NCBI RefSeq assembly: GCF_927798115.1
Contig: NZ_CAKMMG010000003.1
Span: 248,001 to 312,000, forward strand
DNA from: Paenibacillus auburnensis
GTDB lineage: Bacteria > Bacillota > Bacilli > Paenibacillales > Paenibacillaceae
Direction of reading: 5' to 3'
DNA length: 64,000 nucleotides
The first letter of the stretch is position 1. The number at the start of each line of letters is the position of its first letter. This document shows positions 52,185 through 62,200 of the stretch, piece after piece. Position numbers and translations under genes: made by a program. The notes beneath the pieces were generated by a model that searched no databases, had not been told where the DNA came from, and saw only the letters and a program-made list of their open reading frames with translations.

Positions 52185-53018
52185 ATGAAAATCTTCAAAT
52201 ATACCGCGGAGTCTCATATGGGAACAGATACGGAGTCACATTTTTTTACCGTCTCTTCGCTCAAGCACGCCTCTCCCATCCACTCCCATGATTTTTTCGA
52301 GTTGTTTCTGGTGACCCGGGGACGGGCGCTCCACATCGTGAATGGGGCCTCCCTTCCCATTGCCGAAGGAACGCTGGTTTTCATCCGTCCTGATGATGTT
52401 CATTATTATGAGCAGGAGGGTGATTACGATATGGAGTTTATTAATATCTGCTGCACCAAGCAGGCCATGGATACTGTTTTTGCTTTTCTGGGAGACGCTA
52501 TTCATCCAGATAGCCTGTTATCACCTTCGCTCCCTCCAAGCATTATTCTGTCCCCCATGGAAAAGGAGCAGCTGAAGGACCGCCTTGAACATATTGGCCT
52601 CGCCGGGGATAAGTCTCGGGGTTTGCTGCGCGCTGTGCTGGTTGAATTGCTGATTCATTATTTCTGGCAATTTCAGCATAAACAGGAGGACCCGCTTCCC
52701 TTGTGGCTGGAATCCCTGCTGATCCAAATGAAGCGCAAGGACAACTTCATCCAGGGCATTCCTCGAATGTACGAATTATCCGGACGCAGTCCGGGACACA
52801 TCAATCGGGTCTTCAAAAACCGGCTCTCTACGACTCCCGTTGAATACATTAACGGACTCCGGCTGGAATACGCCAAACATCTGCTCGCGACCACCAATCT
52901 TAGCATTACGGAAATTTCCTTATCCTGCGGGTTTAACAACCTCAGCCATTACTATCATCTCTTTAAAAGCAGCTTTGGAGTTACGCCGCTGGAGTTCCGC
53001 GCCCGCCATTCCCCATAA
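52185..53018 (+). CDS. AraC-family transcriptional regulator (cupin sensor)
   Basis: The start is ATG 52185 (MKIFKYTAESHMGTDTESH) directly behind AGGAGGAG; the frame is open further upstream without a ribosome site. The 277-residue protein has an N-terminal cupin-type ligand domain (about 15-140, HSHDFFELFLVTRGRALHIV) and two AraC helix-turn-helix units (about 180-275, ITEISLSCGFNNLSHYYHLF). It diverges from the GH2-GH130-GH2 operon and precedes the GH26 mannanase, so it is a likely activator of mannan genes. Its signal sugar is unknown. Confidence 0.92.
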   Translation: MKIFKYTAESHMGTDTESHFFTVSSLKHASPIHSHDFFELFLVTRGRALHIVNGASLPIAEGTLVFIRPDDVHYYEQEGDYDMEFINICCTKQAMDTVFAFLGDAIHPDSLLSPSLPPSIILSPMEKEQLKDRLEHIGLAGDKSRGLLRAVLVELLIHYFWQFQHKQEDPLPLWLESLLIQMKRKDNFIQGIPRMYELSGRSPGHINRVFKNRLSTTPVEYINGLRLEYAKHLLATTNLSITEISLSCGFNNLSHYYHLFKSSFGVTPLEFRARHSP

Positions 53019-53037
53019 CAGTTATCCCTTGGACCGA

Positions 53038-53076
53038 ACCGATTAGTGTAGGGCACAGCCGGGTCCCTAAATCGGT
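53038..53076 (+). terminator. Weak hairpin after the AraC-type gene
   Basis: ACCGATT/AATCGGT and TAGGG/CCCTA pair with an internal bulge and an 11-base loop. No U-run follows, so termination here is uncertain. Confidence 0.35.
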
Positions 53077-53324
53077 ATGAATCGGTACGCTAAATCCTGT
53101 GACCAAAGCAGAGATAATAAATCCTCCCCCCCACGCCTACATACCCGGCATCAACCCCAACCCAAATATTGTGACTTCAACTCCAACTTGCATTCCCAGC
53201 CTTCTTTCCTGATCATCCTCATAATTTGCTCTATCTCCAAAGACCCTCTCTCAACTTTTTTTAATTATATATATAATAAATTATTATATTATTTGAATTT
53301 ATTTAATTATTTAATTTATTTTTG

Positions 53325-53353
53325 TTGACTTAAAAATTTTCCGGAAATATAAT
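53325..53353 (+). promoter_or_regulatory. Promoter of the GH26 mannanase gene
   Basis: -35 TTGACT (53325-53330), 17-base spacer, perfect -10 TATAAT (53348-53353), with a long AT-rich tract upstream. Confidence 0.88.
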
Positions 53354-53363
53354 CAAAGCGAAA

Positions 53364-53377
53364 TGTAAGCGATATCA
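53364..53377 (+). promoter_or_regulatory. Perfect cre site at the GH26 promoter
   Basis: TGTAAGCGATATCA matches all 14 positions of TGWAANCGNTNWCA. It covers the expected start of transcription, a classic position for CcpA repression. The ribosome site AAGGAGGAG follows at once. Confidence 0.85.
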
Positions 53378-53391
53378 AGGAGGAGTGTTTA

Positions 53392-54774
53392 ATGAGGATC
53401 CAGTCGAGTAAGTCGTTGATTATGCTAGTAATCGTGGCAATGGTTATGGCAGGGATTTCATTCGCGCCAGGGAATGTCTCAGCCGCTACAAATTTGGCGT
53501 ACGGACGTCCGGTAACGGTCTCTTCCACCGAAAGCTCCAGTTACCCTGGAAGCAATGCGGTGGATGCCAACGGAAATACCCGCTGGTCATCAGCTTTTTC
53601 TGATCAGCAGCACATTATTGTCGATCTCGGCAGTTCGCAGCAGATTTCAAGTGTCGTCCTTAAGTGGGAAGCCTCCTATGCCAAGGGCTATCAGATTCAG
53701 GTATCCAATGACAATTCCAAGTGGCTTACCGTACACTCCAACTACAATGGCACCGGAGGCGTGTCCACCATTGACTTCACTCCGGTCAAAGCCCGCTATG
53801 TCAAAATGTACGCTTTCAGCAGAGCAACCGCCTATGGCTATTCTCTTTACGAATTCGAAGTGTACGGAAGCTCCTCCAAGGTTGGTGTACTGGATTATTT
53901 GAAGGGGATTTCCGGCAATAGTACCGTTCTCGGCATCCATAACCGCGAGCCCAACTCCAATCCGGCCCTTCAGACCAACCAGATGAATACGACTGCAGGA
54001 CGCTATCCCGCACTCTGGAGCGGAGACTTCCTGTTCTCCTCAAACGATGTCGCCAATCGTTGGACAATGATTTACGAGGCCAAAAAACAGTGGGATAACG
54101 GAGCAATTGTCAATATTATGCTGCATGTCGTCCCTCCGATACAGTCCGAGCCCGGCAGCTGGGATGGCGGAGTGGTCAGCCACTTGAGCGATGCGCAGTG
54201 GAGTGATCTGATCACAAACGGCGGCACCTTGAACAAAGCGTGGAAAGCCCGCCTCGACAATTATGCCCAGTATCTGCAATATCTTAAGGACAACAATGTA
54301 ACCGTCCTGTTCCGGCCCTTTCATGAGATGAACCAGGGTGTATTTTGGTGGGCAGGCAGACCAGGAACAAATGGAACAGCGGCCCTTTACCGGCTGACGC
54401 ATGATTATCTGGTCAATACTAAAGGGCTGACCAATCTGGTGTGGGTATGGGATATGCAGGATCTTGACCTAAACTGGAGTACCTATAATCCTGGTAGCAG
54501 CTATTTTGATATTTTCGCGCTTGATGTCTATAATGCGGATGGTTTTACCACCGCAAAATACAATACAGCTCTAAGCATAGCAGGTGGTAAACCGATTGCA
54601 ATCGGCGAATGCGACAAGCTACCGACCTCCGCGGTGCTTGCCTCACAGCCCCGCTGGGCATTTGCAATGAGCTGGGCGGAGCTTACCTTCAGCAGCAATA
54701 CAACAGATCAGATAAAAAGTCTGTATAATGCCTCCAACACCGTAACCCGCGATCTACTGCCGGCATTGAAATAA
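53392..54774 (+). CDS. Secreted GH26 beta-mannanase with F5/8C (discoidin) domain
   Basis: The 460-residue protein has a signal peptide (about 1-30, ending NVSAA), an N-terminal F5/8 type C / CBM32-like domain (about 31-160, NLAYGRPVTVSSTESSSYPG) and a GH26 barrel (about 165-460). Acid/base E312 lies in RPFHEMN and nucleophile E406 in IGECDK, as in characterised GH26 mannanases. It has no SLH domain and is probably released to cut mannan in the medium. It is monocistronic with its own strong promoter, perfect cre site and terminator. Confidence 0.94.
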   Translation: MRIQSSKSLIMLVIVAMVMAGISFAPGNVSAATNLAYGRPVTVSSTESSSYPGSNAVDANGNTRWSSAFSDQQHIIVDLGSSQQISSVVLKWEASYAKGYQIQVSNDNSKWLTVHSNYNGTGGVSTIDFTPVKARYVKMYAFSRATAYGYSLYEFEVYGSSSKVGVLDYLKGISGNSTVLGIHNREPNSNPALQTNQMNTTAGRYPALWSGDFLFSSNDVANRWTMIYEAKKQWDNGAIVNIMLHVVPPIQSEPGSWDGGVVSHLSDAQWSDLITNGGTLNKAWKARLDNYAQYLQYLKDNNVTVLFRPFHEMNQGVFWWAGRPGTNGTAALYRLTHDYLVNTKGLTNLVWVWDMQDLDLNWSTYNPGSSYFDIFALDVYNADGFTTAKYNTALSIAGGKPIAIGECDKLPTSAVLASQPRWAFAMSWAELTFSSNTTDQIKSLYNASNTVTRDLLPALK

Positions 54775-54808
54775 TAGTTGTTTCCTGATTACTTTCTGTA
54801 AGAAAAGC

Positions 54809-54847
54809 AAAGACGCCATTTCGGAGCGAACCGGAAATGGCGTCTTT
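54809..54847. terminator. Bidirectional terminator after GH26
   Basis: AAAGACGCCATTTC and its complement form a 14-bp stem around an 11-base loop and end in TTTATT. It lies between two convergent genes and would serve both. Confidence 0.88.
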
Positions 54848-54874
54848 ATTATATGTTAGTTATACAGGTAATTC

Positions 54875-55924
54875 TTATTGTGCGGTAAAAGGTTTCACAG
54901 ACGCACGCTGGATCAGCTGAGTGGACAATAGTACATGCTCAGGTGTAATATCCGGTTGCTCAATCCTGCGAAGCAGCACCTGGACTGATCGGATGCCGAT
55001 ATCACCCTTAGGAACACGAACCGTGGTCAGCTTCGGCTGCATCATTTCGCATAGCGTCAAATCATCAAATCCGATCACGGAAACATCATCCGGACAGCGT
55101 AGACCCAACCGGTCCATTACACTAAGTACTTCAAAAGCCGTCAAATCGTTGGCACAGAACAAGGCTGTGAGCGGACTTGTGCCTTTAAGGCTTTTCTCCA
55201 GACTGTCCGGCAATTCGGAGGATACATACATCCCCGTCCCGCTGACCCCGATTCCGGGGATCACCAATGATTCAACCTCAACCTCTTGCTTACGCCCAAA
55301 ATCCTCGATTGCCTCAATGAATCCTCTGTACCGCTCCCGAAAACTCCACGATGTATTCTTGTCGCCGACAAAGCCAAGCCGTCGGTGACCGTTCTCCAGC
55401 AAATGTCCAGTTGCTCTGTATGCCCCCAAATAGTTATTCGCCAGGATATGATCGATTGTCGGGTCCATCAGATTTGCGTCCAGCATGACGAACGGAAAAT
55501 GATTGAACTTCAACAGTTCAATATAGCTGTCCGGCAGATGACCCATCACGATCGCACCATCAACCTTTTTCTCAAGAATACTAGTCGGCAACGCATCCTT
55601 GGAACCTAGCGTGAGATCTATGCTGGAGAGAATCATGCTGAACTTATGCTGATTCAGCTCAAACTCAATGCCCTGAAGCACCTTTCCCCAATATTCTATA
55701 TCATCCAGATAAGCGCGGGGCATCAGTACTGCGATATTCCCAGTCTGGGCTGCTGAGAATTTCATCCGCGTCTGTTTAACCCGGTAGCCCATTTCCTCCG
55801 CTTTCTTCCAGATATTCTCCTTGGTTACCTCATTGACACTCGGATCATTTGATAGCGCTTTAGAAATCAGCGCCTTAGAGACGTTCAACTCATCTGCAAT
55901 CACCTGCAACGTTACTTTTTTCAT
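54875..55924 (-). CDS. LacI-family regulator of the mannan locus
   Basis: The 349-residue protein has a LacI-type helix-turn-helix (TLQVIADELNVSKALISKAL) and a sugar-binding effector domain (about 62-349; VSVIGFDDLTLCEMMQP near the end). It begins at ATG 55924. It is convergent with GH26 and lies in front of the CE2-GH5 gene. An AAACAATCGTTT palindrome-like site stands about 38 bases upstream of its promoter. Control of neighbouring mannanase genes is inferred. Confidence 0.92.
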   Translation of the reverse strand: MKKVTLQVIADELNVSKALISKALSNDPSVNEVTKENIWKKAEEMGYRVKQTRMKFSAAQTGNIAVLMPRAYLDDIEYWGKVLQGIEFELNQHKFSMILSSIDLTLGSKDALPTSILEKKVDGAIVMGHLPDSYIELLKFNHFPFVMLDANLMDPTIDHILANNYLGAYRATGHLLENGHRRLGFVGDKNTSWSFRERYRGFIEAIEDFGRKQEVEVESLVIPGIGVSGTGMYVSSELPDSLEKSLKGTSPLTALFCANDLTAFEVLSVMDRLGLRCPDDVSVIGFDDLTLCEMMQPKLTTVRVPKGDIGIRSVQVLLRRIEQPDITPEHVLLSTQLIQRASVKPFTAQ

Positions 55925-55981
55925 AAAAAGCCTATCCCACTTTCCGGAATTAGTAAATTTTGAGTTTCTTCTGCTAGATAT

Positions 55982-56010
55982 AGCATATCTCTTTAATAAA
56001 CAAATTTCAA
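55982..56010 (-). promoter_or_regulatory. Promoter of the second LacI-family gene
   Basis: Minus strand: -35 TTGAAA (56010-56005), 17-base spacer, -10 TATGCT (55987-55982). Confidence 0.5.
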
Positions 56011-56047
56011 CTTTTGTTTAACTGATTTTTAATATTATTAAAAATAT

Positions 56048-56059
56048 AAACAATCGTTT
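56048..56059. promoter_or_regulatory. Possible operator of the second LacI-family regulator
   Basis: AAACAATCGTTT is a near-palindrome of LacI-family type. It differs in its ends from the fructan operators and lies just upstream of the regulator promoter. I found no second copy in the window, so support is weak. The rest of the 333-bp gap (55925-56257) is AT-rich with a terminator at its far end. Confidence 0.3.
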
Positions 56060-56194
56060 CTAGTTAACGGGAATAAAATCATGCTTATGGTAAACCTGCG
56101 GATTTTTCTGAAGCCCGGTTCTAGTAATTCAATATAGCTATCTTCCACTAAATGGTTCAGGCTTCCGTATATTCTTTCCTTTTACTATAAAAAT

Positions 56195-56231
56195 AGAGCA
56201 GCTATCCTCCTGAAGGAAGAATCGCTGCTCT
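56195..56231 (-). terminator. Terminator of the CE2-GH5 SLH gene
   Basis: AGAGCAGC and GCTGCTCT pair around about 21 bases that themselves fold (TCCTCC/GGAAGA), followed by ATTTTTATAG on the minus strand. Confidence 0.75.
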
Positions 56232-56257
56232 GCTTCATTTCACTTTAAACGTGTCCC

Positions 56258-59200
56258 TTATCTGTTTAGAAGCCTGTATAAAAGTTGTACACTCTCTGCA
56301 CGGGTGGCGCTGAGGTCAGGATGGAACCGGCTGTCGCCGTCTCCCTTCAGGATTCCCGCAGCTGTAAGCTTGGCAACCGCTCCGGCAGCCCATTCTGCTA
56401 TCGCACTGCTATCCTTATAGGTCAAGGAGGACAAGCTCTCGGGAAAGGGTTTACCGCTGCTCTTCATAGCCCGGTCTACCATGACTGCCATTTCCTCCCG
56501 GGAAACCGGCGCATCCGGATCGAATTGATTGCTGCTTCTGCCGAGGACGACTCCCTGCTCAACCGCAGCGGCTACAGCATCGTGATACCAGGAATCTGGG
56601 CGGACATCCCTGAAGTCGGATGATGATGCATCTCCAGTCCAATGATAAGTTCTGGCGAGCATAGCCACAAATTCAGCCCGGGTTACGGCCCGCTGCGGAC
56701 TAAACTGCAAATCTCCGGTCCCGTTAACCACATACTTGGCGCTTAAGGCTGTGATTGCCGGATAAGCCCAATGCGTATCAGGTACATCACTGTAGGATTT
56801 ACGATATTCCAGGACAGCATAGCCGCTGAAATGATGTAGCTCTCCCGTAATCGTTGTGGTACCGGCACTGCCGCCGATGTACTCCGCGTGCCCATCCTGG
56901 GTGATGTAATAAATGCCGAGAAGCTCCTGGTTTATATCCTTTCCAAACGGAAGCTCGATCTGCACCGGCTGGCTAAACTGGCTTAAATTGCGCTTACTTC
57001 CGTCTGCTGCTTGAACCGACAGATTAAAGTCGTATTTCAGTCCCCTGGAGAGCAGTTGTTCTCCATTCGCCGGCTTAAGTGCCGGAACCGCTGAAGTACT
57101 GATAGACAAAGTAATTATCGCACCTTCCCTTGCCCCTTGTTCCAGCAGCTGGCTTGCCTGGCTGAGCACAGCTTGCGGCAGGGTCAGCTTCAGGCTTGGA
57201 GTCACAATCTGAATTCCCCGGCTGCCGAGCACTTCGGCCAAGCCGGCTGGAACCACAACTCCATAGTCACTACCTTCTATGACTACCGGACTTACCTTGT
57301 CCCCGGCAGCCTGTATTTTCCGTGTCAAATCCGTCAGGCTAAAAGACACAGGCCCTGTAGAAGGTGATGCACTTGCGGAAGGTGTGGATACGGGAACTCC
57401 AGCATTCTCATCCGGCACCGGCGATGGTGTTGGTGTTGGTGTCGGCGAAGCCGTTACTTCTGGTGTGACCGTTGGCGTCACTGTCGCCTCTGGTGTTGCC
57501 GTTGCCTCTGGTGTTGGTGTTGATTTTGGTGTCGGTGTCGGTGTCGGTGTTGGTGTCGGTGTTGCTGTCGGTTCCGATCCGCCCGGCAAGTCGCCGGTGC
57601 GGACCAGCTCGACATCCTCAACCGCAAGCCAATTGCCGCCAAGATCCTTGGAATGGAACCCGGCTGTAAGCATACCATCCTTCACTTCGATACCGGAAAT
57701 TTTCACATAGACCCAAGTGCCAGTCCCTGTTGGAATGGCAATCTTTCTGATTTCATTCCCTGCAGCAGCGGTCATTTCTACAGTCTGCTGGCCGCCTTTG
57801 GATTTGGTCCAAGCCCGGAGTTCATAAATGCCGGCTGGAAGATTCGTCGCCGCTTGCGAGGTAGTTACCTCATAAGCTGCCGCATTCCAGTGCACCAGAC
57901 GGTACGTACCGGTACGGATATCCGTCGCCTCAAGCTTGACTGTACCATCTGCAACGTTCGCACCATTAACATCGGTATGCGTCCAGTGCTGTGGAAGCAG
58001 CGGCCATGCGGAAGCATCAATGACTTCGTCAAAGCTCGGATTCAGGAGATAATTATGCAGCGCCGGTTGTGTGCCGCCCTCAGTATACGGATTATTTGGT
58101 ACATTGACTTCCAGCTTATGGCTGTCGGTATGCACAGCCGTATCATTGTACAGCTCGATGGAAGCTTTAATCTCACGCGAGCCGTTTGCAATCTTTGAAG
58201 TAGAGTATGACCAGGTGCCATCGTTTTTGACAGCAGCATAGAACACTTGCTTACCCGCGCGGAGTGCAATATACTCCGCTCCAACTGCCGTTCCTTGGAA
58301 TGTGTATGGCAGAGCAGTAATCACATTCTCCGTCTTGTCGATCGTTACATTGCCGTCCTGCAACCTGCCCGTAAAATCTGCTCCGTTAATATCATCGATA
58401 TACATCGTACCGGAGGATGAAGCTGATTCAGCGGACGCGCCAAGATAGAAGGAAACGGTCGAAATATTGTTCGCAGCGTCCGGACGGGCAGTCTGGTCCG
58501 TGCTGTACCAGCTTGGATAGCGGAAATCATCAAATGGAACATACATAATCCGCGGATCAGTTCCTTTTACAATGGTTTTCGTCTCCCAGAACTTCCCGCT
58601 GGCATCCGAGAACTGGATCGCCAGTTCATTATTCGAGCCGTCCGGCTGGAGCCAGAAGCTAAAGCCGTCATGGCCCTTAAGATTCAAAAAGTCGGGACTG
58701 AAGCTGCCGCCGGCATAACCGGGACCGGAGAAATTGTAATCAATCTTCAGACCGTAGCCGCCTTCCGACTTATGCGCTGCATCAAGCGAGACCTCGAAGG
58801 CACCTCCCCCGGTATTCCGGGCAAATGCCTTTTGCAGCAATGCGTTATACCCGCCATAGCCTTCAAAATTATCCAGCTTGGCTGCATTGGCAAACTTGAT
58901 GTCATCCACCGTTATTGTGCCAGCCGAAGGAGAGCCTGCTGTTTGCTCTATAATGATCGAGAAATGGACGATATCACTCCAGTCTGCAGAACCCTGACCG
59001 GCACTGCGTCTGACCTCAACCGTCCGGCCTTCCGTACCGCTAACCGGAACTTCGGCATCCCACACCTTGCCATCCTCCGCGGTTAACCGGAAGATGAGCT
59101 TGGCGGCAGATCCGTCGCCTTTTACCCAAGCATGCAGGGCATCGAATTGCGACAGATCCGCATGATCCAGCGCTCTGCCTGTACCTGCAGAACCATACTG

Positions 59201-62200
59201 CCCAAGATCATAGGACAGTTTAACACCATAGCTTCCGTCATTTTTATTAGTAGTATCCAGCGACACCGCTAATTGCCCGCCATCTGGAAGAGCGGCATAA
59301 CGGGCCGCAATATTGCTGTCCAGGCCGTAATCATACTCTCCGTCTTCCATGACATTCACCGGAGGCTTGTCAGTCAGCGGGATACTGTTCACCCCATAAC
59401 CGATCTCCACAAGTGCGATACCTGGTGTCTCTTCATTGGCAGAGGCCGGATAGACTGCCTTGATATAACGTGTGGAGGCCAGAACGGAAAAATCGGTATA
59501 GATGACTTTCTTCCATTCACCAGAGACCGTACTCTCGCTGACCGCAGGCGATACAGCTGTATAAGTCTCTCCATCAATGGAGGCATAGAAGGTCAGACGG
59601 TCTGACTTATTCGCATAGGTAGTAAATCTGTAGGCATTCACATCACCGCTCACTCCATAGATAACCGAGCCATCTCCGCTGCCGCTGCGGACCAGTACCG
59701 ATTTTTGCTCCGTTTCAGCTGATCCATCCTTAAGCACAAGACTGCCGGACTTGACCGGAGAGCTGTCAAAGGTACTGTCTACCACAAACCCGTTGGTCTG
59801 AAGCGAAGGCAGTGTCGCATAACCGCTTCCGTCATAGCTATACGTTAATTGCACCTTATCGAGCTGAACCGTATTGCTGCCTGGAATACGGAATTTAACA
59901 AACCGGATACCTGCCGGTAATTGTCCCGCAGTATACTGGCTGCCGGAAACAGCTGGCTGAATTTCCTTATAGGTCACGCCGTCCTCCGAAATGAACCAGC
60001 CGATAGTTACGCTGCCGACAGCTGTAATGCTGATTGTACTCAGCGGTACAGGCGATCCGTAAACAAGGAATCCGGGTGCTGCCGTGGAGACATAAGCCTT
60101 GTAGCCTACTCCCAGTTCATTGCCGTCAGGCGAACTGGTCAGCACATTGGAAGAGCTGTCATACGTGTAAACCTTACGTTTCTCTTTGTCGTTATAGAGC
60201 AGGCTAAGCTCATCCGTAATTACATGCTCCGCAGCTGTCGAAACCGAGTTGGACCATTCCGAGGTTCCGGACTCATTAACGCCGCGGACACGGTAGAAAT
60301 ACGTCACTCCGCTAATCGCCTGCTCATCATGGAAGGATGGTGTTCCTGCCCGGCCACCGTCCGAGAAATCCCTTGTTACCGTGATCCAGTTTTGTCCGTC
60401 CTCCGAACGCTGAACCTCATATCCGGAAGCTCCGACCGAGCCCTGCCAGCGGATATCCGCAACGGAAGCAATCGGGAACAGGACAGGCGCATTGGCTGGA
60501 GCCGGAATAGCCGGAACAGCCGAAGTCTTATCCTTATCATCCGTCTTCATGTAGTGGGCGTATTTGAATACGGTCCGGATAATTGGCGTTTCGCTGTAAT
60601 AATCGCCCGAAGAGAAGCCCGGCCAGTGATAGGAAGCCCAGTTGCCGGGATTTTCATCATGCCAGAAGAATCCCCCGTCTTCCTTATGCGGACGCAAGGA
60701 CCAGATCATGATGCCGCTAGTTCCATTTTGCAGGGCCGCATTAAAAAGAGCTTCGACCGGAGCCTGAGTTGTATAAAGCCCGAATTCACCAAGAATGTAC
60801 GGCTTCTTAGTCTTGGTCATTTCCCGATTAGCATTGATTTTATCCAGGAAGTTGCCGGTGTAGAAATGGTTGCCGACGATGTCGATATTGGCATCAGCCA
60901 GTGAGTCTGCATGTACCGCGAACCGTCCGTCCAGCAGAAGCTGTGAAGGCTGCTCTTCTTCCTTAATGTAACGCGCGATTTCGGTTGTCCACGATTGCGG
61001 GAATTTATCCTGGTTATAGCCCCCAAGCTCATTTCCCGTCTCCCAGGCGAGAATTGCCTTATCCTCTTTGTAAGGCACACCCGTGATGGTATTGACCCGG
61101 TTCATCATATAATGAATGACCTGCTTGAAATCCGAGATCACCAGCGGATCAGTATAGAATTTCCAGGCATCATCATCACTGGCGGCGTCACCGCTGATCG
61201 TCCCCGGATAACGGAAGTTAACATAGCTTTCAATGCCGCCTTCCCATTGCCATTGATCCACAAAAGGAATGATCAGCCGCACACCATACTGATTGGCAAG
61301 AGCCAGCAGATTGTCCAGCTTGCGGAATCCGGCTTCGTTAAACTGCATTACACCGCTTTCGTCCGGCCCCAGCACAAGCGCATAGCTTGCATTAGCATTG
61401 TCGTACCGTTTGACCGGAGGGACATAGGTACGGGTTACCTGACCGCCCATCTCGGACAATGTCCTGATCGCATCCTCCTGGGAGAATTCCGGATCACGCA
61501 TACCGCCCGGATAGTTCAGAGAGGCGAATCTGAATACCTTATCACCTTCCATGAGCTGGTCTCCATTGACCGTAACAAAATCCGCGAATACCGAATCCGG
61601 TGTCCCTGCAGCGCCAATTTTGACCGGCGCACTCTGAACAGGACTGCCAAATTTGCCTCCAGCATCCACTGGTGTGACTTCAAACTTGATATAGGCGTTA
61701 CTATGGGAACGCTGAAGAAGAAGTTGATTAGCCACCGCCCCGTCAATCGGCAGATAGGCTCCATTTTCTGTATCGCTCAGCAGCCAGCGGTAAGTGGATG
61801 CTCCTTCAGGAGTGCCGGACTCACTGCTGTATTGATAGCTGCCTGTCAGAGTCTTACCGATCTCCGGCGTTCCTTGGATCGTAACCTGTCCGGCCGTTAT
61901 ACCATCATCCTGTCCAAGAATTGCCGCCAGCTTGTCCGCCAGCTTCACATGGGCACTCTCGTTCGGATGGGTTCCATCGATATAATCTGCGTCGGAGAGC
62001 CAGCCTGTTGTATCAATATAATGAACCTTGCTGTCACCAGCAGCTTGACGGGCATTCACAGCGCCTTGCGTTTCCGCTGCATATACTCCGTTGAACAGGC
62101 GCTGGGCGTAAATATCTGCATTCGGATACTTGCTCCGGATATCAGCCAGGAACTGCGTGTAAGCCGTTTGATAGGTCTCGGAGGGTACATTAAACGTTTT

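Larger units (their letters stand above)
53019..53391. other. 373-bp gap between AraC-type gene and GH26 mannanase
   Basis: It holds a weak hairpin near the AraC stop (53038-53076), then C-rich unremarkable sequence, a very AT-rich stretch (about 53255-53325) that could act as an UP element, and the GH26 promoter and cre site. I see no gene in it. Confidence 0.6.

Noticed and set aside
57415..57590. A CRISPR-like or regulatory short repeat array
   Set aside because: The units are hexamers in frame and simply encode a Thr-Pro linker.
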